Of a DNA stretch of 38,908 bases, positions 9,481 through 18,140 are shown one piece after another; position 1 is the first letter of the stretch, and each line of letters starts with the position of its first letter. The translations under genes and the position numbers were made by a program. The stretch comes from an uncultured Blautia sp. (lineage in GTDB: Bacteria > Bacillota > Clostridia > Lachnospirales > Lachnospiraceae): NCBI GenBank assembly GCA_946622645.1, contig CAMOQF010000008.1:1-38908 (forward strand), in the 5' to 3' direction. The notes beneath the pieces were generated by a model, which saw only the letters and a program-made list of their open reading frames with translations, did not search any database and was not told the DNA's origin.

Positions 9481-10528
9481 CTCCGCCGCTCATCGCTTTC
9501 TTTTTCCAGGACATCAGAACGCTCTGGATCACAAGGAAAATGCAGAGCATTCCAGCCACTGTGATCCCGGTCCACCAGGCTTTGTCAAAGCCGGCCGAGG
9601 TCACGATGTTCTTGATCGTCGACAGGGAAAGGACGCCGAAAAGGGTCCCCAGCACATTGCCGACACCGCCTGTCAGCATGGTGCCTCCGATGATGGAGGA
9701 GGCGATGGCTTCCATCTCCATGCCCTGGGCATGGGAGGCGGAGCCGCTTCCCACATGCATAAAATACACAAAACCGCCGATGCCTGCCAGAATGCTGCAG
9801 ATCAGATGCGAATAAAACCTTGTTCTCTTGACGTTGATGCCCAGCATCAGCGCGCTCTGGCGGGAACCGCCGACCGCGTAGAAGTTTCTGCCTTGTCTGG
9901 TCCAGCGAAGGACGATGAAGAAGACAAGGACGACCACAAGGGCGACCACCACGCCGATCTCGACATAGGCGTTCACGAACGCGCCTTTTTTGTTGACGGA
10001 ACCGAGACCCGGGATATAGAGCCTGGTTTCCTTCAGGGCTTTGAAGCCTTCATGCGCCACGTTGAAAGGCTTGGTGTTCACGATGGTGGTCATGCCTCTT
10101 GCGAAGAACATGCCTGCCAGCGAAACGATGAAGGGCTGGATGTCCAGATAGGCCACGAGGAAGCCCTGTACCAGACCGAAGGCAAGACCGATGCCGAGGG
10201 CGATCAGGACCGCCGTGAACACGCTGCCGTTCTGATAATCCAGATGCACCGCGCAGCTCATGCTGACCAGCGCGGCCACGCCGCCGACCGAGATATCGAT
10301 GCCGCCGGTGATCATGACGATCGACATTCCGCACGCGGAGATGATGAGCGCCGCCTGGTTATTCAGGATGTTGCAGAAGGTCTGGGGTTTCAGGAAACCG
10401 GAGCCCATGAACGCGATGGCGCTGATGTACATCGCGAAGAACACGATGATGGTGATGGTCAGAAGAAGGTTCGTGTCCGACATCTTCCGGATGCGGTCTC
10501 CTAAACCGCCGCTTTTCTTTTTGGACAT
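9467..10528 (-). CDS. sugar ABC transporter permease (YjfF-like, BPD_transp_2 family)
   Basis: 353 aa polytopic. GGIDISVGGVAALVSM, ARGMTTIV, GGSRQSALMLGINVKRTRFYSHLICS. Confidence 0.88.
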   Translation of the reverse strand: MSKKKSGGLGDRIRKMSDTNLLLTITIIVFFAMYISAIAFMGSGFLKPQTFCNILNNQAALIISACGMSIVMITGGIDISVGGVAALVSMSCAVHLDYQNGSVFTAVLIALGIGLAFGLVQGFLVAYLDIQPFIVSLAGMFFARGMTTIVNTKPFNVAHEGFKALKETRLYIPGLGSVNKKGAFVNAYVEIGVVVALVVVLVFFIVLRWTRQGRNFYAVGGSRQSALMLGINVKRTRFYSHLICSILAGIGGFVYFMHVGSGSASHAQGMEMEAIASSIIGGTMLTGGVGNVLGTLFGVLSLSTIKNIVTSAGFDKAWWTGITVAGMLCIFLVIQSVLMSWKKKAMSGGDGNS

Positions 10529-10529
10529 A

Positions 10530-11612
10530 TCAGGCGACCCCCCTTCTCGTTGTTTTCAGCTTTTTGCTTCTCTTGGAGAAGAATTCCCGCACGGTAGGAG
10601 CCGAAAGCACCACCAGCAGGATGACGACTACCGCTTTGTAGGCGGGGAGCGCGTCTGCCGGGACCTTCATACGATACAGGGTCGTGGTCAGGTACTGAAT
10701 GACGTAGGCGCCGAGGATGGAGGCTGCCATGCTGAATTTGCCGCCGGAGAGAGCGTTCCCGCCCAGGGCGACCGCGAGGATCGCGTCCATCTCGATATCC
10801 TTTGCGATGACCGAGTAGTTGATGGAGGAGATACGGCTGACCTTGATCAGGCCGCAGACCGCCACACAGACGCCCAGGATCACGAAGGTCATGAATTTGA
10901 TGGTGACCGGGTTTAAGCCGATCAGTTTGGAAGCGTTCTCGTTGATGCCGACCGACTGGGTGTAAAGGCCCAGGTTCGTAAATTTCATCACAAGGAAGAT
11001 GACGATCACACAGACAACCGCGATCAGGAACGGCGTGGGGACCGCGATCCCCGGGATGAAGCCGCCGAAGTAGCTGAATTCGATATCCTTGATGATGGGA
11101 AGCTCGTTGTTGTTGATCCAGGCCGCGATGGAACGGCCCGCCGTGAACAGGATCAGGGTCGCGACCATGGGCTGGATCTTGAAGTAGGCGACCAGGATGC
11201 CGTTGAAAGCGCCGCAGGCCATAGCGGCCAGAATGCCGACCAGGAAGGCCAGGATGATGGGCGCCTGCATGGTTTCCGGATGGGGGTTGTCCCCGCAGAG
11301 GATCTTCAGGATGGCGCTGCCCGCGATGGCGATGGTGGCGCCCACGCTGATGTCCTGTCCGCCGGAAGCGGCCGTGACGAGCGTCATGCCGATGGCCAGG
11401 ATCGCCAGCTCCGAACCGTTGTCCAGAATGGTGATCAGGTTGCCGGAAAGAACGGCGTTGCCCAGGTTGTTTTCCTCCAGACGGATGTTAAAGAAGGAGG
11501 GGCCTATGATCAGGTTGAAGATCGTAAGCAGCAGGATCGCGATCACGGGGATCATCATCTGGCTCCGGAAGAGGTCGCTGATCTGAAATGATTTTTTTGC
11601 TTTCGGGCTCAT
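10530..11612 (-). CDS. sugar ABC transporter permease (YtfT-like)
   Basis: 360 aa polytopic. GMTLVTAASGGQDISVGATIAIAG, SVGINENASKLIGLN, ALGGNALSGGKFSM. Confidence 0.88.
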   Translation of the reverse strand: MSPKAKKSFQISDLFRSQMMIPVIAILLLTIFNLIIGPSFFNIRLEENNLGNAVLSGNLITILDNGSELAILAIGMTLVTAASGGQDISVGATIAIAGSAILKILCGDNPHPETMQAPIILAFLVGILAAMACGAFNGILVAYFKIQPMVATLILFTAGRSIAAWINNNELPIIKDIEFSYFGGFIPGIAVPTPFLIAVVCVIVIFLVMKFTNLGLYTQSVGINENASKLIGLNPVTIKFMTFVILGVCVAVCGLIKVSRISSINYSVIAKDIEMDAILAVALGGNALSGGKFSMAASILGAYVIQYLTTTLYRMKVPADALPAYKAVVVILLVVLSAPTVREFFSKRSKKLKTTRRGVA

Positions 11613-13126
11613 GACTTCGCTTCACCTCCTGCTATGGTGCTCATGATCTTGTTCTGTGTCAGGTCCTCGCCGGAAAGCTCTCCTACCACCTGACGGTCAC
11701 GCATGACGATCAGACGGGAGCAGGTACGCAGCATCTCGTCCGTCTCGGAAGAGATGAAGGTGACGCTCTTTCCTTCGGCCGCCAGCTGCAAGACCAGCTT
11801 CTGGATATCCACCTTGGTGCCGACGTCGATGCCGCGGGTGGGTTCATCCAGGATCAGATAATCCGGGTTGGCCAGCAGCCATCTGGCCACGATGACCTTC
11901 TGCTGGTTGCCGCCGGACAGAGACTTGATCGGCGTATCCGCGGACGCGGTCTTGATGTCCAGGAGCTTGATGTATTCATCCGCGAACTTGTAGGTCTGGC
12001 TTTTGCTGAAGGGCTTGAAAAAGCCTTTCAGGTTCTGCAGCGCCAGGATGATGTTTTCACGGACGGAAAGGTCTCCGATGATGCCGTCGCGCTTACGATC
12101 CTCTGGAAGGTAGGCGATGCCGTTCTTCATGGCTTCGATGGGCTTATGGATATGGACTTCTTTTCCGTTCTTTTTGACTTTCCCGTGGAGGACGCGGTCC
12201 GCGCCGAAGATCGCGCGCACGCACTCGCTGCGGCCGGATCCCAGAAGGCCTGTAAAGCCGTTGACTTCTCCCTTGTTGATATGGAAGTTGAAGGGGCGGA
12301 TGCCTGCGTTGGACTGCAATCCCTCAGCTTCATAGACGACTTCGGATCTGTCCGATGTGTAGGTGCCCTGCTCACCCTTGATGTCCGAGAGATCGTCCAT
12401 CTCTTTGCCGAGCATCTTGGCCACCAGCTGGACTCTGGGGAGGTCTTTGATCTCATATTCTCCGACCAGCTTGCCGTCGCGGAGAACGGTGATCTTGTCA
12501 CAGACTTCATAGACCTGATCCAGGAAGTGCGTGACAAAGATGATGCCGACGCCTTTGTTTTTCAGGTCTCTCATCAGGTTGAACAGCTTTTTCACTTCCT
12601 GTTCGTCCAGAGAGGAGGTCGGTTCGTCCAGGATCAGGACTTTGCATTCCATGTCCACCGCGCGGGCGATGGCGATCATCTGCTGTACGGCCAGGGAGCA
12701 GCTGCCCAGCTGCTGATTTGCTTTTGCGGGTATATCGAGAGACTGCAGGATACGGTTGGTATCCGCATTCATTTTTTTCCAGTTCAAGCCTGCTCCGCTC
12801 CCGCGGCCGATGAACATGTTCTCGGCGACCGACAGGTTGGGGCAGAGGGTAATTTCCTGATACACGGTGCTGATGCCCAGCTTCTGGGCTTCCTGCGGAG
12901 AATGGACCGTCACCGGGCCTTCGTGTCCGGCCAGATAGGCCTCTCCGTTGTCTTTGTCATAGACGCCGGTGATGACTTTAATGAGGGTGGATTTTCCGGC
13001 GCCGTTTTCACCCATCAGGGCGTGGATCTCACCTTCACAGAGCGTAAAATCAACGTTCTGCAGAGCCCGTACGCCGGGGAAGGTCTTGCTGATATTCTTC
13101 ATCTCCAGTACGGCGTGTTCTTTCAC
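11609..13126 (-). CDS. sugar ABC transporter ATP-binding protein (double ABC cassette, YtfR-like)
   Basis: 505 aa. Two ABC domains: GENGAGKSTLIK, LILDEPTSSLDEQE, LSGGNQQKVIVARWLL, LILDEPTRGIDVGTK. Confidence 0.93.
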   Translation of the reverse strand: MKEHAVLEMKNISKTFPGVRALQNVDFTLCEGEIHALMGENGAGKSTLIKVITGVYDKDNGEAYLAGHEGPVTVHSPQEAQKLGISTVYQEITLCPNLSVAENMFIGRGSGAGLNWKKMNADTNRILQSLDIPAKANQQLGSCSLAVQQMIAIARAVDMECKVLILDEPTSSLDEQEVKKLFNLMRDLKNKGVGIIFVTHFLDQVYEVCDKITVLRDGKLVGEYEIKDLPRVQLVAKMLGKEMDDLSDIKGEQGTYTSDRSEVVYEAEGLQSNAGIRPFNFHINKGEVNGFTGLLGSGRSECVRAIFGADRVLHGKVKKNGKEVHIHKPIEAMKNGIAYLPEDRKRDGIIGDLSVRENIILALQNLKGFFKPFSKSQTYKFADEYIKLLDIKTASADTPIKSLSGGNQQKVIVARWLLANPDYLILDEPTRGIDVGTKVDIQKLVLQLAAEGKSVTFISSETDEMLRTCSRLIVMRDRQVVGELSGEDLTQNKIMSTIAGGEAKS

Positions 13127-13170
13127 TGTCTTATACCTCTTTCAGATGCGAAACTTCTCTTCTTTAGAAA

Positions 13171-13210
13171 AGCGCAGCACAGGCGTAGAAGAATTACGCT
13201 GCACCGCGCT
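13171..13210 (-). other. long stem-loop with downstream T-run between binding-protein and ATPase genes (attenuator / mRNA stabiliser)
   Basis: Minus strand AGCGCGGTGCAGCGTA-attct-TACGCCTGTGCTGCGCT followed by TTTCT. About 15 pairs including wobbles. Confidence 0.72.
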
Positions 13211-13245
13211 TTATTAACTGTTATGAATTACTGTTCCACTGATTA

Positions 13246-14205
13246 TCAGATGCCGTAGTTGTCAACATCTTCCTGGGTGATGGTGGAAGCGTCAAAGCCT
13301 TTTTCTTCCATGATGACGACCTTTTCGCCGATCTCTTCGCCAGCTTCGAGCTTTTTGATGATCTCATCGATGTAGGAAGCCTGGAAGGGGTTGCACTGTC
13401 CGTCATAGTTCCAGTTGCCTGCCAGCAGCTCTTCAAGAGCCCACTTGTTGCAGTCGAAGCCCATTACGATGACGTCGCCGTCTACGCCGTGGCTGATGTT
13501 TGCTTTGTCCAGAGCAGCGACAGCGCCTTTAGCCATGTCGTCGTTCTCTGCATAGATTACGTTGAAGGATTCGCCGGAGTCGATGACGGACTGCACGATC
13601 TGCTGTGCTTTTTCAGCGTTCCATTCAGCGGTCTGCTGGGTAACGATGTTTACGTTGTCCTCTTCTGCGAAGGTGTCGACAGCCGCGCTTCTGCCCTGCT
13701 GTGCAGCGGAGCCCATAACGCCCTGGATGTGGATGATGTTGTACTCGTCAAGTCCCTGAGAAGACAGCCAGTCAATAGCGGTGGTGCCTTCCCGTGCCAT
13801 ATCGGATACGATGGAAGCAACATACAGATCTTCCGGAGCATCGATGGTACGGTCGAACAGGATCACGGAAACGCCTGCATCCTGTGCATCCTGCAGAACG
13901 CCTTCCCAGCCGGCTGTGTCAGCTGCGGAAAGAAGCAGATAGTCAACTTCGTCCTGGATGAACTTCTGAGCGGCTGCGATCTGCTCGTCGTTCTTCAGGC
14001 TGTATGCGAACTCAGCTTCATAGCCGTTCTCTTCGCAGAACATTTTCTGAAGGTCTGCGTCGTTGGCGGTACGATAGCCGGACTCATTGGGGTCGTTGTT
14101 GATGATGCCGACCTTGATCAGGCCGTCTTCTGCGTTGACCATTGCGGTGCTGCAGATAGCCAGAGCTGCTGCGGAAATGATTGTTGCCAGAACTCTTTTC
14201 TTCAT
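13246..14205 (-). CDS. sugar ABC transporter substrate-binding protein (PBP type 1), first gene of the transporter operon
   Basis: 319 aa. Signal peptide MKKRVLATIISAAALAICSTAMVNAEDG. KVGIINNDPNESGYRTANDADLQKMF and YLLLSAADTAGWEGVLQDAQDAGVSVILFDR. Confidence 0.9.
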   Translation of the reverse strand: MKKRVLATIISAAALAICSTAMVNAEDGLIKVGIINNDPNESGYRTANDADLQKMFCEENGYEAEFAYSLKNDEQIAAAQKFIQDEVDYLLLSAADTAGWEGVLQDAQDAGVSVILFDRTIDAPEDLYVASIVSDMAREGTTAIDWLSSQGLDEYNIIHIQGVMGSAAQQGRSAAVDTFAEEDNVNIVTQQTAEWNAEKAQQIVQSVIDSGESFNVIYAENDDMAKGAVAALDKANISHGVDGDVIVMGFDCNKWALEELLAGNWNYDGQCNPFQASYIDEIIKKLEAGEEIGEKVVIMEEKGFDASTITQEDVDNYGI

Positions 14206-14243
14206 TTTGTTTCCTCCTTAAAAAAGCGAAACCGTTTTCTTTG

Positions 14244-14272
14244 ATGATATGATTGTATCCCCCCGAAAGCAA
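14244..14272 (-). promoter_or_regulatory. predicted promoter of the sugar ABC transporter operon
   Basis: Minus strand TTGCTT-N17-TATCAT upstream of the AAGGAGG RBS of the 14205 gene. Confidence 0.5.
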
Positions 14273-14372
14273 AAAATCCATCCAGATACTTCTGAGAACG
14301 GTTGAAAATCTTTGGCTTTCCAACGCTCTTTCAGGCTCCGGGTGGATTTTTTTATGATGAAGGGTGATTTTT

Positions 14373-15827
14373 TTATGAAGGCTGATTTTCGGTCGTGCAG
14401 GGGAGGTGAATGGTCACGGAAGTGCCTTCCCGGTCCACGCTTTCGATGGTGATCCCGCTGTTTTCTCCGAAGTTCAGGCGGAGGCGTTCGTTTACGTTGT
14501 AGAGGCCGTAGATCTCGGTCTCGGCCGGGGCTTTTTTCCGGATCCCTTCGGTCACCTGGCGCAGCCGTTCCTCCGTCATGCCGATCCCGTCGTCCTCCAC
14601 GCGGATGAGAAAGCTGTCCTTCTCCGGAACGCCGATGATCCGGATGTGGCCTACGCCCCGTTTGTTTTTCACCCCGTGGTACAGGGCGTTTTCAACAAGA
14701 GGCTGGATGGTGAGCTTGGGGATCTGGTAGGGATAGAGTTCCTCCGGCACGTCGATCACATATTCCATGATGTCCTGGTACCGGACCTGCTGGATCTCCA
14801 GGTAACTGCGGACGTGGGTCAGTTCCTCACGGACCGAGACGATATCCCGGCCCTGGTTCAGCGAGGTGCGGAAGAAGTCCGACAGGCTGCCCACCATGCG
14901 GACGACGGTCTCCTGGTCGCCGGATTCCGCAAGCCAGACGATAGCGTCGAGCGTATTGTACAGAAAGTGCGGATTGATCTGCGACTGCAGGAGCTGAAAT
15001 TCTGCCTTCCGCAGACGGACCTGTTCGGTGGTGACCTGGCTCAGAAGGTCGTTGATCTTGTCGATCATGACGTTCATGGAATCGCCGAGAGCCCCCACCT
15101 CGTCGGTAGTGTTCACCTCGGCCCGGACTGAAAAGTCCCCTTTTGCCACCTGCTCGGTCACCTTCCCAAGCTGCCGGATGGGACTCGTGATGCTCTTTGG
15201 AATAATATAGGAAAGAAGCAGGAGCAGCACGCCCAGCAGGACCAGAACGATGAGGGAAGCCAGCACCATGTTGGTGAAGACCTCCTGGTAGCGGGTCCTG
15301 GATTCCTGCAGATCCCGGAGCTCGTAGTAGATATACTCGAAGATGGTCTCCTTCACCAGGCTGGTCACGATCTGGACGTCGTTTTCCCAGATCTCGATAT
15401 TGTCCTCGTAACGGTTGCCTTCCTTCAGGTTCTCTTCGATCCGTTCCTTGTAGGTGCCCAGATTGGTCAGATACTTTTCGGCGCTGGAGAGCCTCGCCAG
15501 ATTTTCACGGGTGTCGGTCATGGACTGCAGCCTCGCCACCACACGGTTGGCGTCGTCCAGCATGGAGGAGAGCATGGACTCTTCCTGCGTCTTGTTTCCC
15601 ACGATCAGAAGATAGGCTTCGTAGTCAAAATCCTCCTGGAAGTCCAGGCTGAATTCGCTGGCGGCCACGACGGAATTGATCATTTCCTCGTAGTGACGGT
15701 TGCTGCCCCACATATTATAGAGAGCAATGATCAGGAAGATCATCACCGGCAGGAGCAGGATCAGATAGGAGAACCTGATCTTGGCCGCCAGGGAGGATCC
15801 GCTGTACCATTCCCGTATCTTTTTCAT
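14373..15827 (-). CDS. sensor histidine kinase, YesM/LytS-type (HisKA_7TM-less, HAMP + His_kinase + HATPase_c)
   Basis: 484 aa. Two TM segments, HAMP, LQSQINPHFLYNTLDAIVWLAESGD, IPKLTIQPLVENALYHGVKNKRG, VEDDGIGM. Confidence 0.93.
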   Translation of the reverse strand: MKKIREWYSGSSLAAKIRFSYLILLLPVMIFLIIALYNMWGSNRHYEEMINSVVAASEFSLDFQEDFDYEAYLLIVGNKTQEESMLSSMLDDANRVVARLQSMTDTRENLARLSSAEKYLTNLGTYKERIEENLKEGNRYEDNIEIWENDVQIVTSLVKETIFEYIYYELRDLQESRTRYQEVFTNMVLASLIVLVLLGVLLLLLSYIIPKSITSPIRQLGKVTEQVAKGDFSVRAEVNTTDEVGALGDSMNVMIDKINDLLSQVTTEQVRLRKAEFQLLQSQINPHFLYNTLDAIVWLAESGDQETVVRMVGSLSDFFRTSLNQGRDIVSVREELTHVRSYLEIQQVRYQDIMEYVIDVPEELYPYQIPKLTIQPLVENALYHGVKNKRGVGHIRIIGVPEKDSFLIRVEDDGIGMTEERLRQVTEGIRKKAPAETEIYGLYNVNERLRLNFGENSGITIESVDREGTSVTIHLPCTTENQPS

Positions 15828-15831
15828 CTCG

Positions 15832-17454
15832 TCATGTCTCCTGTGCGCTGTCTCCGCCCCTGTACTGCGTCGGGGTCATCCCCTGGGTCTTTTTGAAAAG
15901 GTAGGAAAAATAATGGGAATCCTTGTACCCGACCTCCGCGCTGATCTCGCTGCTCTTCTTGCTGGTGCATTTCAGGAGCTCCCGGGCCTTGTTCATGCGG
16001 TAATCCGTCAGATATCTGATGAAGGTCTGTCCGGTCTGCTGCGAGAAGATCATGCTGAAATGGTTGGGTGAAAAGTTGACGTGTGACGCGATCATGTTGA
16101 GGGTCAGGTCCTCGTTTGCGTAGTTTTCGGCGATATAGGCGAGGGATTCCGCCACCACGTCGCGGTACCGGTTGCCCGAGACCGTCTCCCGCTGCCGGAC
16201 GGCCTCCTCCATGATGCGGATCACATAGCGCTGGGCCATCTCCTCGTTCTGGAAGACGCCGCTCGCCGGGTCGGGCTGTTCGATGCATTCCCGGGGCGCT
16301 CCGATCTCTTCCATGAAATCCGCGACGCAGAAGTACGAATCCATCACGATGTACTGGCGGAAAAGCCCCGAGCGCATCGCGGAGGCGTTGATCTCCTGGA
16401 AGAATTCTTCCACAAAGTACCCGGCTTCCTTCTGGTCGCCCACGCGGAGAAAGCTTTTGATTCCGTCGCGGTCGATCTGGCTGCTTTTGATGTGAGAAAG
16501 GTCGATCTCTTCCGAGGCCGCGTCCATTTGTCCCAGGAACAGGCGGTCGCTGTCCACGATCATGTTTTCTTCCACAAAGAAACGATGGGCAAAGCCTTTG
16601 CCGGCCTTCCGGAAGGATTCCGGCAGGGCGCTGATGCGGCTGACCGGCTGTCCTATGCCTCCGAAATACCGGATCTGGGGGTACGCCTTCAGCATGCGGA
16701 CGATCTCGTCCAGCATTTCGGACTGCAGGCGGACCAGCTCCTCTTCGGAATCCGCCTGGAACAAGAGGGCTTTTCCCTCCAGTCCGCGGTCGAAGATCAT
16801 GCAGTGCAGCTGATCGGCCTGTTCGGTCACGATCTTGTCCACAGCGACCACGCTGGGCGAATATTCATCCGCCGCATGGTGGATGGAGGTCGCCTTCAGG
16901 AGAACGATATTGTACCAGGCGGAGGAAAGAGGGATCGACAGTTCCCCGGAAAGCTCCAGGAGCTCCTGTACAGGCCGGTTCCCGGATACGAGCTCCTGAA
17001 AAAGGCGGTTCCGGTCGCGGATGGCCGTCTCCTCCTGTTCCAGGCGGTAGCGCTCCATGAGCTTCGAAAGCTCCTGTTCTCTTTCGATCTGGTCGGTCAC
17101 CTTGTGGATGGCCTCCAGAAGCTGGGTGGAATTGATCGGTTTTAACAGATAGTCCGTCACCCCCAGCTGGATGGCGGTCTTGGCGTAGTCAAACTCGTTG
17201 AACCCGGAGAGGATGATGATCTTGATCTGGGGGAGATCCTTTTTGACCAGGCGGCAGAGCTCCAGCCCGTCCATGAAGGGCATGCGGATGTCCGTCAGAA
17301 GGATGTCCGGTTTTTCCTTCATGATCAGCGGATAGGCGACCTCGCCGTCGCTCGCTTCTCCCACCAGGTTTAAGCCTTCCCGTTCCCAGGGAATGCTGTT
17401 TACGATGCCTTTTCGGATGACGACTTCATCCTCTACAAGAAAGATTCTGTACAC
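15832..17454 (-). CDS. response regulator with AraC-type DNA-binding domain, YesN-type; GTG start
   Basis: 540 aa. Receiver domain with VEDEVVIRKGI, DILLTDIRMPFMDGLEL and DYLLKPI. C-terminal AraC HTH: VNFSPNHFSMIFSQQTGQTFIRYLTDYRMNKARELL, VGYKDSHYFSYLFKKTQGMTPTQYR. Confidence 0.93.
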   Translation of the reverse strand: MYRIFLVEDEVVIRKGIVNSIPWEREGLNLVGEASDGEVAYPLIMKEKPDILLTDIRMPFMDGLELCRLVKKDLPQIKIIILSGFNEFDYAKTAIQLGVTDYLLKPINSTQLLEAIHKVTDQIEREQELSKLMERYRLEQEETAIRDRNRLFQELVSGNRPVQELLELSGELSIPLSSAWYNIVLLKATSIHHAADEYSPSVVAVDKIVTEQADQLHCMIFDRGLEGKALLFQADSEEELVRLQSEMLDEIVRMLKAYPQIRYFGGIGQPVSRISALPESFRKAGKGFAHRFFVEENMIVDSDRLFLGQMDAASEEIDLSHIKSSQIDRDGIKSFLRVGDQKEAGYFVEEFFQEINASAMRSGLFRQYIVMDSYFCVADFMEEIGAPRECIEQPDPASGVFQNEEMAQRYVIRIMEEAVRQRETVSGNRYRDVVAESLAYIAENYANEDLTLNMIASHVNFSPNHFSMIFSQQTGQTFIRYLTDYRMNKARELLKCTSKKSSEISAEVGYKDSHYFSYLFKKTQGMTPTQYRGGDSAQET

Positions 17455-17501
17455 TTTTCTTCTCCTGTGCTACACTGAATAAAAAAAGAGGAGGCATTGC
17501 C

Positions 17502-18128
17502 ATGTTCATCATAGGACTCTGCGGGGGAAGCTCCTCCGGCAAATCCACCGCCATCGAATACCTGCAGAAAAAATTCGGCGATCAGGCCGCGCTGATTGCT
17601 TTTGACAGCTACTACATCTCCCGTCCGGACCTCGTGTTCGAGGAAAGAAAGATGATCAACGTCGATGTCCCCGAAGCCATCGACAAAGATGAGATCCTGC
17701 AGAACATCCGGGCGCTCAAAAGAGGCGAGACCATCCAGCAGCCGGTCTATTCCTTCGAGACCTTCCTGCGGGAATCCGTGACCATCGAGACAGCCCCGGC
17801 CCCCATTCTGCTCGTGGACGGGATCTTCAGCTTCTATTTTGACGAGATCCGCGATCTCTTTGACCTGAAGGTCTTTATCGACGCGGATGTGGACGTCCGC
17901 CTCTCCCGCAGGATATTGCGGGACATGAATGTGCGGCACCGTCCGCTGGAATACATCATCGACCAGTATTTCGAGAAGGTCAAGCCCATGCACGAGGTCT
18001 ATGTGGAACCCTACAAGAAATACGCCGACATCATCATTCCGCATAACCGGAACGACGACAACGACTTCCGCATCCTCGGGCATCTGGTGGAAACCTATCT
18101 TCGCAGAGGCGTGGAAGGCCGTCTGTAA
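17502..18128 (+). CDS. uridine kinase-like P-loop nucleoside/nucleotide kinase
   Basis: 208 aa. GLCGGSSSGKSTAIEYL, FDSYYISRPD, ILLVDGIFSFYFDEIRDLFDLKVFIDADVDVRLSRRILRDM. Confidence 0.82.
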   Translation: MFIIGLCGGSSSGKSTAIEYLQKKFGDQAALIAFDSYYISRPDLVFEERKMINVDVPEAIDKDEILQNIRALKRGETIQQPVYSFETFLRESVTIETAPAPILLVDGIFSFYFDEIRDLFDLKVFIDADVDVRLSRRILRDMNVRHRPLEYIIDQYFEKVKPMHEVYVEPYKKYADIIIPHNRNDDNDFRILGHLVETYLRRGVEGRL

Positions 18129-18140
18129 AGGCGCTTCCCG

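Noticed and set aside
12146-13258. 370-aa plus-strand ORF antisense to the ABC ATPase
   Set aside because: The minus-strand frame has full Walker and signature motifs; the plus ORF is a shadow frame.
14353-14390. Short imperfect tandem repeat (GATTTTTTTATGA..AAGG) after the YesM stop
   Set aside because: Only two short copies in an AT-rich intergenic segment; likely chance or local slippage, not an array.
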